Of a stretch of 6,982 nucleotides of DNA, positions 1 to 5,630 are shown in pieces. This stretch comes from Actinomycetota bacterium (GTDB taxonomy: Bacteria; Actinomycetota; UBA4738; HRBIN12): positions 1 to 6,982 of the forward strand of contig SIRV01000102.1 in NCBI GenBank assembly GCA_004366195.1, read 5' to 3'. A program made the translations under genes and the position numbers. Under the pieces are notes generated by a model. It was not told the origin of the DNA. It ran no database searches and saw only the letters and a program-made list of their open reading frames with translations. Positions within the stretch are counted from its first letter, which is position 1. Every line of letters starts with the position of its first letter.

Positions 1-3
1 CGC

Positions 4-1605
4 TCATGTCGAGGCCGGGGTCATGAGCAGCAGCTGACCGTCCTCGACGGTGTACGGCGCGTCCACCGTGGCGGGTGGCCAGGAGGCGGCGCCGCTCGGC
101 CTGTGGCTCTGGACGTTGAACAGCCAGGCGTCGGGACCCAGGATGGCGGCGAGGTCGATGATCCCGCTCGACTCCCAGACGCCGGGCCCCGGTCGAGCCT
201 GCGTGCCGTCCGGCTTCAGCCAGCGCGACGTCCAGGCGTCGAGCTCGGCGACCGGGGCGCGGCCGGAGAGGTCCACCGACCCGTCGGGGAGGAGCGGGAA
301 CGCCCAGATCTGCCCGTCGCGGCCGAGGGCGGCCATGCGGGCCCGGCTCTCCGAGGTCCCGTCCTCTTGGATCATGAGGGTGTCCTCGCTGACGTCGAGG
401 TTGTCGGGGGAGATCGCGACGTCCTCGCCGGCGGCCACAAGCTCCTGGGCGTCGTACTCGATCGTCAGCGTGGCCGGACGGCGGGGGTTCCCCGGGTGGA
501 GCTCCAGCCGGTACAGGCGGCCGAGCTCGTTCACGTGCGATCCGTCGGCCCGCCGGTACCCCGAGCCGGTCGTGACGAAGTAGAAGGTGTTCGGGTCGGT
601 CTTCGAGAACGCGCCGTCCTCGACCCGGATGAACCCGAACGCGCCGACGGCGTCGGCGGCCGCCTCCAGCTCCTCGGTGGTGACGTGCTTTGCCCGCGGG
701 ACCCGGACCCAGCGGCCGGCGATCTCGGTGCCGGTGCCGTAGGCGTCGGCCTCGCTCTCGAACCCGTCGGCCACGAACACGTAGAGCTTGCCGTTCAGTA
801 GGCCGTTCCGATCCAGGACGCTCGCGCCGCGCGAACGCTCCTTCTCGCCCACGTACAGCCAGAGCTGCGAGTCGGGGGTGGACGGTCCGTCCTCCGTGGG
901 GATGAGGACGGTGAGCTCGTCCGAACGCGGCTGCGCGAGCGTGTTTTCCTTCGAGAAGTGGCCGAGCCGCGAGAGGGCGTGGGCTTCCCAGGTCCCCCGG
1001 TCTCCCTGGAGGATGGCCACCGTCTGCCCGCCCTTGCCGTCGAAGGTGTTGGGGTCGACGTCCTCCTCCTCGTTGGCGAAGAAGATGGGCCGGTCGAACC
1101 CCTCGGCCTCGCCGGCCAGGGACGCGGAACAGAAGCGGGCGAAGCTCCGCACGGCGTTGGTCTCCAGGGCGGGATCGCCGATGAGCTTGTTGTCCTGGTA
1201 CACGCGGTCGTAGGCCCGCTCCCCGGAGAGGACCTCCCAGGCCCCGGTGTCCTCGTCCTCCCCCAGCACGAAGCGCGAGACGAACGCTCCCCGGTGCAGG
1301 GGGCCGCCCACGTAGGGCTGGGACAGGGTCGAGGGGTTGAGCTCGTGGGCGACGTACACCGTGATGGTGCCGTCGGGGTTCCGGTGGGCGCCCATGCCGT
1401 CGGGGATGCCGACCAGCCGGTACTGCCCCCCGTCGGGGCTGGGCACCCGCTCCCCGACCGTGAGCAGGGACGTGAACGCGTACGGCGTCCCGCCCGCGGG
1501 CAGCTTCACGAACGGGTCGACGCTCGAGACGGCGTGGGCCGGCACGGCGGCCGCGATGAGGCTCGCCGCGCCGATCGCGATGAGCGTGCGGTGCAGCGCT
1601 CGCAT
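4..1605 (-). CDS. Exported PhoX/DUF839-like protein (putative phosphatase family)
   Basis: The product is 533 residues. The ATG at 1605 is chosen because a strong GGAGGAGG lies a few bases upstream and a signal peptide follows directly: basic MRALHR, a hydrophobic run to about residue 20, and a likely cleavage after AHA at residue 25. The frame stays open upstream to about 2220, but that extension is Arg/Ser/Pro-rich and runs through the divergent spacer, so it is not used. The mature part resembles the PhoX/DUF839 family: YVAHELN around 84-90, RGAFVSRF around 105-112, RSFARFCSASL around 153-163, FFANEEE around 176-181, and SPDNLDVSEDTLMIQED around 399-415. In that family, Glu-rich motifs of this kind hold metal ions and the fold is a beta-propeller. 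Many members are annotated as alkaline phosphatase without proof, so phosphatase activity is inference. It stands alone and is transcribed away from the hemerythrin gene; no Pho box was recognised. Export to the cell surface or outside is likely. Confidence 0.8.
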   Translation of the reverse strand: MRALHRTLIAIGAASLIAAAVPAHAVSSVDPFVKLPAGGTPYAFTSLLTVGERVPSPDGGQYRLVGIPDGMGAHRNPDGTITVYVAHELNPSTLSQPYVGGPLHRGAFVSRFVLGEDEDTGAWEVLSGERAYDRVYQDNKLIGDPALETNAVRSFARFCSASLAGEAEGFDRPIFFANEEEDVDPNTFDGKGGQTVAILQGDRGTWEAHALSRLGHFSKENTLAQPRSDELTVLIPTEDGPSTPDSQLWLYVGEKERSRGASVLDRNGLLNGKLYVFVADGFESEADAYGTGTEIAGRWVRVPRAKHVTTEELEAAADAVGAFGFIRVEDGAFSKTDPNTFYFVTTGSGYRRADGSHVNELGRLYRLELHPGNPRRPATLTIEYDAQELVAAGEDVAISPDNLDVSEDTLMIQEDGTSESRARMAALGRDGQIWAFPLLPDGSVDLSGRAPVAELDAWTSRWLKPDGTQARPGPGVWESSGIIDLAAILGPDAWLFNVQSHRPSGAASWPPATVDAPYTVEDGQLLLMTPAST

Positions 1606-1622
1606 CGTTCCCCTCCTCCTCC

Positions 1623-1640
1623 GCCGGGCCCTCGCCCGGC
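1623..1640 (-). promoter_or_regulatory. Hairpin beside the phoX-like Shine-Dalgarno
   Basis: A 7-bp perfect stem (GCCGGGC / GCCCGGC) with a 4-base loop lies in the leader of the phoX-like gene. It is directly upstream of that gene's GGAGGAGG ribosome site (about 1610-1620). It could modulate ribosome access or mRNA stability. In DNA this GC-rich such stems also arise by chance, so function is inference. Confidence 0.25.
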
Positions 1641-1718
1641 TCGGCGGCACGCTACGCGGCGGGTCTTGCCTCATCGGGACGACCGAGCGGACGGTGTGGG
1701 AACGATGCGGGACGGCTC

Positions 1719-1732
1719 GTTGCACCTGCAAC
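1719..1732. promoter_or_regulatory. Inverted repeat GTTGCA-CC-TGCAAC, possible operator
   Basis: This is a perfect 6-2-6 inverted repeat in the spacer between the divergent phoX-like and hemerythrin genes. It is one of the least GC-rich elements in the spacer, and its symmetry fits binding by a dimeric regulator. It lies about 115 bp from each start codon, so one site could serve both genes. No regulator gene is present in the window. The rest of the 241-bp spacer holds a repeated CCGGCCGAC (1751-1759 and 1767-1775) and no well-formed promoter that I can defend. Confidence 0.3.
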
Positions 1733-1846
1733 CGACCCGGCATCGGGCCCCCGGCCGACAGGACCTCCGGCCGACGTGGGCGCGGCGCCGGGCGCCGTAC
1801 CGTGCGGATGAGAGGTGGGGGCCGGAGGACCCCGAGGAGGAGCCAC

Positions 1847-2380
1847 ATGAGCGAGAGGCAGGAGTCGCTCTGCGAGCGGCACCGCGAGTTCGTGCCCCTG
1901 ATCGCCGCCATCGACAAGGTCGAGGGCGAGCTCGCCACGGGCTCGGCCCTCCTGATCCGCGCCGAGACCGGCGGGCTCCACGAGACCCTGTCGCACGAGC
2001 TCATCCCCCACGCCGTCGGCGAGGGCCGCACCCTGTTCCCGGTGCTCCGTCGCATCACCGGCACCGACCGGGAGACGCGCGAGATGCTGGCCGAGCACCG
2101 CGAGATCGCCCGCCTGACCGACGAGCTCGAGCGGATCCGCGACGAGCTCTCCCGGGCCGGCATCGGCGCCGAGCAGGAGGCGCGGATGCGGCGGGTGCTC
2201 GAGAGCCTGAAGCGCGCCATCTCCTCCCACTTCGAGCAGGAGGAGCGGGCCTGCTTCCAGGTGCTGAAGGAGGAGCTGACGCCCGAGGAGGCCGAGCGGC
2301 TCTACGAGGCCATGGAGCGGGCGACGAAGGAGATCCGCCGTACCTACGGCTGCGGGGGCGGCCGGGACTTCGACCCGTGA
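1847..2380 (+). CDS. Hemerythrin HHE-domain diiron protein
   Basis: The product is 177 residues. The ATG at 1847 has GAGGAGGA five bases upstream, which fixes the start. It is a soluble, all-helical protein with no signal peptide or membrane segment. The expected metal ligands of a hemerythrin-like four-helix bundle are visible: His12 in the first helix, His55-x3-Glu59 in the second (with His45 and His50 nearby), His84 in the third, and His128-x3-Glu132 in the fourth. The length fits a single HHE cation-binding domain plus a short tail. Such proteins bind O2, NO or peroxide, or handle iron in the cytoplasm; which applies here cannot be read from the sequence. The C-terminus is a glycine-rich tail with Cys169 (GCGGGRDFDP), and Cys9 and Cys136 are also present, so thiol chemistry or dimerisation is possible but unsupported. 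The gene is divergent from the phoX-like gene and convergent with rpsD, and looks monocistronic. Confidence 0.85.
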   Translation: MSERQESLCERHREFVPLIAAIDKVEGELATGSALLIRAETGGLHETLSHELIPHAVGEGRTLFPVLRRITGTDRETREMLAEHREIARLTDELERIRDELSRAGIGAEQEARMRRVLESLKRAISSHFEQEERACFQVLKEELTPEEAERLYEAMERATKEIRRTYGCGGGRDFDP

Positions 2381-2381
2381 G

Positions 2382-2396
2382 GCGCGGGGCCCGCGC
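2382..2396. terminator. Candidate shared terminator between hemerythrin gene and rpsD
   Basis: GCGCGGG-G-CCCGCGC is a perfect 7-1-7 palindrome. As RNA it would form a 6-bp all-GC stem with a 3-base loop on either strand. It fills almost the whole gap between two convergent stop codons, TGA at 2378-2380 and the rpsD TAG at 2396-2398. No U-tract follows on either side, so it would be a U-less terminator, or simply an effect of high GC. Confidence 0.4.
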
Positions 2397-2998
2397 TACG
2401 AGTAGTACTCGATGATCAGCCGTTCCTCGATGGGAACGGGCAGGGGGATCTCGTCCCGCTCCGGCATGCGGGCCAGCGTGCCCTGGAACTGCTCCCGGTT
2501 CACGTAGAGGTAGGGTGGCGGCTCCGGTGCGAGCTCCGCGGCCTCCCGGACGAACACGAAGTTGCGGGCCTTCTCCGAGAGCTCGATCGTCTGCCCGGGG
2601 CGGACCTGGTAGCTCGGGACGTCCACGCGCCGGCCGTCCACGCGCACGTGGCCGTGGGAGACGAGCTGCCGGGCCTGACGCTGGGTGAGGGCGAACCCCA
2701 TCCGGAGCACGATCGCGTCGAGCCGCCGCTCCAGCTGGTTGAGGAGCTCCTCGCCCGTGACGCCGCGCTTGCGGCTGGCGCGCTCGTAGTAGATCCGCAT
2801 CTGGCGCTCGCTCACGCCGTAGATCGCGCGGAGCTTCTGCTTCTCGAGGAGCCGGACCTGGTACTCGCTGATGCGCTTGCGGCCCCGCCCGTGCTGGCCG
2901 GGAGGGTAGGGTCGACGGACCGACGGGCAGTTCGGCCGCCCGCAGAGGGGCTGACCGACGCGTCGGCACATACGGTGACGAGGTCCGAGCTTGTCCAT
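2396..2998 (-). CDS. rpsD: 30S ribosomal protein S4
   Basis: The product is 200 residues, the usual length for S4. S4 binds 16S rRNA early in 30S assembly, sits near the mRNA entry tunnel, and in many bacteria represses its own translation. Diagnostic features are RRPYPPGQHG at 28-37, the helical N-terminal domain to about residue 90, an S4 RNA-binding domain at about 91-155 (RLDAIVLRMGFA, then HGHVRVDGRRV), and the C-terminal EERLIIEYYS. The N-terminus keeps a metal-site arrangement, but with His8 where zinc-binding S4 proteins normally have the first Cys: His8-x2-Cys11-x7-Cys19-x4-Cys24. The loop between the second and third ligands is also shorter than in zinc-type S4. The ATG at 2998 gives a normal S4 N-terminus; longer in-frame versions add unrelated sequence. 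No Shine-Dalgarno precedes it, and a TACCCT box lies ten bases upstream. The gene stands alone rather than in the rpsM-rpsK-rpsD-rpoA cluster. Confidence 0.97.
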   Translation of the reverse strand: MDKLGPRHRMCRRVGQPLCGRPNCPSVRRPYPPGQHGRGRKRISEYQVRLLEKQKLRAIYGVSERQMRIYYERASRKRGVTGEELLNQLERRLDAIVLRMGFALTQRQARQLVSHGHVRVDGRRVDVPSYQVRPGQTIELSEKARNFVFVREAAELAPEPPPYLYVNREQFQGTLARMPERDEIPLPVPIEERLIIEYYS

Positions 2999-3008
2999 GC
3001 GGCCGACT

Positions 3009-3014
3009 AGGGTA
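3009..3014 (-). promoter_or_regulatory. Possible -10 box of rpsD (TACCCT)
   Basis: On the minus strand TACCCT fits the actinobacterial TANNNT -10 pattern and ends ten bases before the rpsD ATG. Transcription would start within a few bases of the start codon, which agrees with the missing Shine-Dalgarno. No good -35 hexamer is visible at the usual distance. On the plus strand the same bases read TAGGGT (3008-3013), which could serve the small divergent gene. Confidence 0.35.
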
Positions 3015-3074
3015 CCAAGGCCAGGCGAGGGCCGACCCGGCGCGCTCCGGTGGATCCGTGGCAGGCTAGGGGTC

Positions 3075-3275
3075 GTGGGGGAGGCGGAGATCTTCGAGCT
3101 CATCGTGAAGGCGGACGAGCGGGTGAAGTACGCGACGCCGACCAACGCCGATCTGCGCCGCCGTCAGGCCCGGGAGCTCCTCGAGCGGGCTCGGGACGCG
3201 GCGCGCGAGATCGGGAACGAAGAGCTCGTGCGGCAGGCCGAGATGCGCCTCGCCGACCTCGCCGGTGACACTTAG
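3075..3275 (+). CDS. Small helical protein of unknown function beside rpsD
   Basis: With a GTG start at 3075 the product has 66 residues. It is charged and Ala/Leu/Arg/Glu-rich, and two or three amphipathic helices are likely: AEIFELIVKADERVKYA, then RRRQARELLERARDAAREIG, then EELVRQAEMRLADL. The spacing of Ala and Leu recalls a single TPR-like helical pair, but I do not recognise a named family. It has no signal peptide, membrane segment or cysteine. The frame is open further up (ATG at 2997, TTG at 2991), but that part is Arg/Pro/Gly-rich and overlaps the rpsD start, so GTG 3075 is preferred. The ribosome site is weak: AGGGG lies only two bases from the GTG. It diverges from rpsD with a 76-bp spacer, and its TAG overlaps the NlpC/P60 stop codon. 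The coding call rests on codon bias and helical pattern. Confidence 0.65.
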   Translation: MGEAEIFELIVKADERVKYATPTNADLRRRQARELLERARDAAREIGNEELVRQAEMRLADLAGDT

Positions 3276-4345
3276 CCGGGGCGGGCGGCGCCCACGAAGT
3301 GCTCCCAGTACACCGGCACGATCGAGACCACGCTGCCCGTGTGCGGGGAGTGGATCATGCTCCCGCCGCCCAGGTAGATCGCGACGTGGCTGATGGGCGT
3401 GTAGAAGAACAGGAGGTCGCCGGGCTGCAGATCCTCGCGGGAGACGTGCGGGAGCACGTCGTACTGGGCCTGCGAGGAGTGGGGCAGCGACACGCCGGCG
3501 TGGGCCCAGGCCCACATCGTGAACCCCGAGCAGTCGAAGCCGGTCTCGGGGCTCGCGCCGCCCCACCGGTACGGCACCCCGAGGACCGAGTAGGCGGCCG
3601 CGAGGACCGCCTCGACGTTCGGGTTCGGCGCGGGAGGCGGCGCGGGGTTCGAGCCCGAGCCGCTCGGCGCGTCCTGCCCGGCGGCCTCGGCCGCGGCCTG
3701 CGCGGCGGCGGCCTCCCGCTGCGCCTCGAGGCGATCGAGGTACTCCTGGTAGCGGCGGTTCAGGTTCTCGTAGTAGTCGCGCGCCTCGGCCGCGGCCGCC
3801 CGGATCTCCGCCTCCTTCCGCCGGATCCGGTCCACCAGCGCTCGCTGCTCCGCGAGCGCTCGCTCCAGCTCCTCGGCGCTCCAGCGGGCGCGCTGCTCGG
3901 CCAGCTCGGCCTCCGTGGCGAGGTCGGCATCGGCCTGGGCCATGCTCCCGATGAACTCGAGGCGGTCGGAGAAGTCGGTGACGGACTCCGCCTCCAGCAG
4001 GGCGGCCCACTGCGGGCCGAGGCTCTGGTACGCCGCCGCCGCGTTCCGGTTCAGCTCGGCGATGGCCCGGTCGGCCTCCGCCCGCGCGCGCTCGGCCTCG
4101 GCCCGGACCTGGGCGAGCCTCGCCCGCACCCGGTCGAGCTCCAGCTTGGCCTGGTTGTACTGCTCGACGAGGAACGAGACCCGGGCGTTCAGTCGGTCGA
4201 GCTCGGCCTTGGCGCGGAGGACGTCCTGGCGGCTCGGGGCCGCGGCGGAGATCGAGGGGAGGGCGAGGGAAGCGGCGATCACGACCAGGGCGGCGACCCC
4301 GGCCCGCACCGCGAGCGCGCTTCGCGTCCTCGTCGTCCCCTGCAT
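3272..4345 (-). CDS. Secreted coiled-coil NlpC/P60 peptidoglycan endopeptidase
   Basis: The product is 357 residues. It likely cuts peptide stems of peptidoglycan outside the membrane, as actinobacterial NlpC/P60 hydrolases of the RipA type do during daughter-cell separation or growth. Domain order: a signal peptide at about 1-36 (basic start, hydrophobic 11-33, Ala-rich cleavage region); a long Ala/Glu/Arg coiled coil in two blocks, about 40-105 and 145-225; a Ser/Gly/Pro/Asn linker at 226-243; and a C-terminal NlpC/P60 domain at about 244-357. The domain carries YRWGGASPETGFDCSGF with catalytic Cys272, SHVAIYLG with His320, and IHSPHTG with His332 as the likely third residue. The catalytic set is intact. 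A coiled coil before NlpC/P60 usually serves as a regulatory or docking arm. The ATG at 4345 gives a good signal peptide but has no Shine-Dalgarno; a perfect hairpin ends seven bases upstream. A promoter is visible at 4379-4407. It is a single gene, convergent with the small gene at 3075. Confidence 0.93.
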   Translation of the reverse strand: MQGTTRTRSALAVRAGVAALVVIAASLALPSISAAAPSRQDVLRAKAELDRLNARVSFLVEQYNQAKLELDRVRARLAQVRAEAERARAEADRAIAELNRNAAAAYQSLGPQWAALLEAESVTDFSDRLEFIGSMAQADADLATEAELAEQRARWSAEELERALAEQRALVDRIRRKEAEIRAAAAEARDYYENLNRRYQEYLDRLEAQREAAAAQAAAEAAGQDAPSGSGSNPAPPPAPNPNVEAVLAAAYSVLGVPYRWGGASPETGFDCSGFTMWAWAHAGVSLPHSSQAQYDVLPHVSREDLQPGDLLFFYTPISHVAIYLGGGSMIHSPHTGSVVSIVPVYWEHFVGAARPG

Positions 4346-4352
4346 GAGGAAA

Positions 4353-4371
4353 GGCTGCCACGCTGGCAGCC
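4353..4371 (-). promoter_or_regulatory. Perfect hairpin just upstream of the NlpC/P60 start codon
   Basis: GGCTGCCA / TGGCAGCC form an 8-bp perfect stem with a 3-base loop. On the minus strand the stem is followed by TTTCCTC and then the ATG at 4345. There are two readings. It may be the 5' end structure of the NlpC/P60 mRNA, because the promoter at 4379-4407 would start transcription at or just before the stem. Or it may be an intrinsic terminator for tRNA-Pro, since a T-rich run follows the stem. Both could hold. No ribosome site lies between stem and ATG. Confidence 0.6.
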
Positions 4372-4378
4372 CGGGCCG

Positions 4379-4407
4379 AGGCTAGCGGCTGGAGCCCGGG
4401 GCGTCAA
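4379..4407 (-). promoter_or_regulatory. Sigma-70-type promoter of the NlpC/P60 gene
   Basis: On the minus strand TTGACG (4402-4407) and TAGCCT (4379-4384) are separated by exactly 17 bases. The -35 matches TTGACA at five of six positions, and the -10 fits TANNNT. The predicted start is near 4372, giving a leader of about 27 bases made up almost entirely of the hairpin at 4353-4371. This is the best-formed promoter in the window. It lies between the tRNA-Pro gene and the NlpC/P60 gene. Confidence 0.6.
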
Positions 4408-4449
4408 ACCCGGAATGCGCTGGGGCACAACCGCACCCGTGAGGTCCGG

Positions 4450-4523
4450 TCGGGACGGCGGGACTTGAACCCGCGACCTCAGCGTCCCGAACGCTGCGCG
4501 CTACCAAACTGCGCCACGTCCCG
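4450..4523 (-). tRNA. tRNA-Pro (anticodon CGG)
   Basis: This is a complete cloverleaf of 74 bases. The acceptor stem CGGGACG pairs fully with CGTCCCG and starts with the C1-G72 pair typical of bacterial tRNA-Pro; the discriminator is A. The D stem is GCGC/GCGC with loop AGTTTGGTA. The anticodon stem is CAGCG/CGCTG with loop TTCGGGA, giving anticodon CGG, which reads CCG. G37 follows the anticodon, the site methylated by TrmD in this tRNA family. The variable loop is AGGTC and the T arm is GCGGG-TTCAAGT-CCCGC. The 3' end reads A-C-C-G in the genome, so the terminal CCA is not fully encoded and must be completed by the CCA-adding enzyme. A -10-like TACACT lies ten bases upstream. CCG is a major proline codon in such GC-rich genomes. 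Confidence 0.97.
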
Positions 4524-4533
4524 TGCGCAGGCA

Positions 4534-4539
4534 AGTGTA
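4534..4539 (-). promoter_or_regulatory. Possible -10 box of tRNA-Pro (TACACT)
   Basis: TACACT on the minus strand is close to TATAAT and lies ten bases before the 5' end of the mature tRNA, giving a short precursor leader. No convincing -35 hexamer is seen 16-18 bases further upstream. The divergent glycosyltransferase promoter must share this roughly 70-bp spacer; TAGGCT at 4557-4562 on the plus strand is a weak candidate for its -10. Confidence 0.45.
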
Positions 4540-4595
4540 CCGGGTCGGACGGCGGGTAGGCTGAGGCGACGCCGACCGACGCGGAGGAGGGTGCC

Positions 4596-5630
4596 GTGAG
4601 GATCGCGCAGCTGTGCCCGCCCTGGCTGGCCGTCCCCCCGAAGGGCTACGGGGGCATCGAGTGGGTGGTGGCCCTGCTCGCCGACGGGCTGGCCGAGGCC
4701 GGGCACGACGTCACGCTGTTCGCCACGGGCGACTCCCGCACGAAGGCGCGGCTGGAGTACGTGTTCGAGACGGCGCCCGGGACCAAGGCCATCAACGACA
4801 TCGTGCTCGACGCCACCCACACGATGTTCTCGCTCCGCGGGGCGCGGGAGCGGTTCGACGTCCTCCACGTCCACTCGCCGTTCTCGGCCCTCGCGGCCTC
4901 CGTGGAGACCGGGGTCCCCACCGTCCACACGCTCCACGGCTCGTTCACGCCGGAGATGAACCGCCTGTACTCCTTCGTCGCCGACCGCGCGTGGTTCGTG
5001 GCGATCAGCGAGGCGCAGATGCGCTCCAACCCCACCCTGCGGTACGCGGGGGTCGTCTACAACGGGATCGACATGGACCTGTACGCGCTCCGTGAGGAGA
5101 AGGAGGACTTCGTCCTGTTCCTCGGGCGGGCCGCCCCGGAGAAGGGCTGGCTCCGGGCGATCGAGGCGGCCAAGCTCGCCGGCGAGCGCCTGGTCTCGGC
5201 CGTGAAGATCGCCCACCCCACCGAGGAGGAGGAGTGGGAGCGCCGGATCAAGCCGGCGCTCCCGCCCGACGCCGAGGTGCTCGGCGAGATCTCCCAGGAG
5301 GAGAAGGTGGATCTCCTCCAGCGGGCGAAGGCGGTCCTGTTCCCCATCGACTGGCCCGAGCCCTTCGGCCTGGTGATGACGGAGGCGATGGCGTGCGGCA
5401 CGCCGGTCATCGCCACCCCGCGGGGCTCGGTCCCCGAGGTCGTCGAGGACGGGCGCACGGGCTTCATCGTGAGCGTCGAGAACTACGCGGAGGAGGCCGC
5501 CGAGCGTCTCCGGCGCCTGGACGAGATCGATCCCCGCGCGTGCCGCGAGCGCGTGGATCGGCTCTTCTCCAAGCGGGCGATGGTCGAGGGCTACGTCCGC
5601 GTGTTCGAGCGCGTCGTCGCCGAGGCCTGA
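4596..5630 (+). CDS. Family 4 glycosyltransferase (GT-B fold)
   Basis: The product is 344 residues. The GTG at 4596 is five bases after GGAGGAGG (4583-4590), which settles the start. It is a retaining GT-B enzyme of family GT4 that moves a sugar from a nucleotide-sugar donor to an unknown acceptor. The N-terminal acceptor domain opens with MRIAQLCPPWLAVPPKGYGG, where the glycine loop at 17-20 and Glu22 are typical, followed by HDVTLFATGDSRT, VLHVHSPFSALA around 89-100, and VAISEAQ around 135-141. The inter-domain VYNGID is at 154-159. The C-terminal Rossmann domain has LGRAAPEKG at 176-184 and the E-x7-E donor site EPFGLVMTE with Glu255 and Glu263, then GTPVIAT and GSVPEVVEDGRTGF. No membrane segment is visible, so it is cytoplasmic. 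It stands alone, so product (capsule, glycolipid, compatible solute or other) cannot be assigned. Its 3' end overlaps the metallophosphoesterase gene by 40 bp. Confidence 0.93.
   Translation: MRIAQLCPPWLAVPPKGYGGIEWVVALLADGLAEAGHDVTLFATGDSRTKARLEYVFETAPGTKAINDIVLDATHTMFSLRGARERFDVLHVHSPFSALAASVETGVPTVHTLHGSFTPEMNRLYSFVADRAWFVAISEAQMRSNPTLRYAGVVYNGIDMDLYALREEKEDFVLFLGRAAPEKGWLRAIEAAKLAGERLVSAVKIAHPTEEEEWERRIKPALPPDAEVLGEISQEEKVDLLQRAKAVLFPIDWPEPFGLVMTEAMACGTPVIATPRGSVPEVVEDGRTGFIVSVENYAEEAAERLRRLDEIDPRACRERVDRLFSKRAMVEGYVRVFERVVAEA

Noticed and set aside
1751..1775. Direct repeat CCGGCCGAC, two copies 16 bp apart
   Set aside because: It is short and built from the most common trinucleotides of this genome, so chance is a sufficient explanation.
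1606..2220. N-terminal extension of the phoX-like protein
   Set aside because: It would place an internal signal peptide at about residue 206 and ignore the strong ribosome site in front of the ATG at 1605.
958..2415. Long open frame on the plus strand opposite the phoX-like gene and running into the hemerythrin gene
   Set aside because: The translation is His/Arg/Gly/Pro-rich with no domain. It is an antisense shadow of a high-GC gene and conflicts with two well-supported genes.
4346..4449. Cyclic-di-AMP (ydaO-type) riboswitch, often found before actinobacterial NlpC/P60 genes
   Set aside because: The space between tRNA-Pro and the gene is about 104 bases and is taken up by promoter and hairpin. 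The conserved ydaO core was not found.
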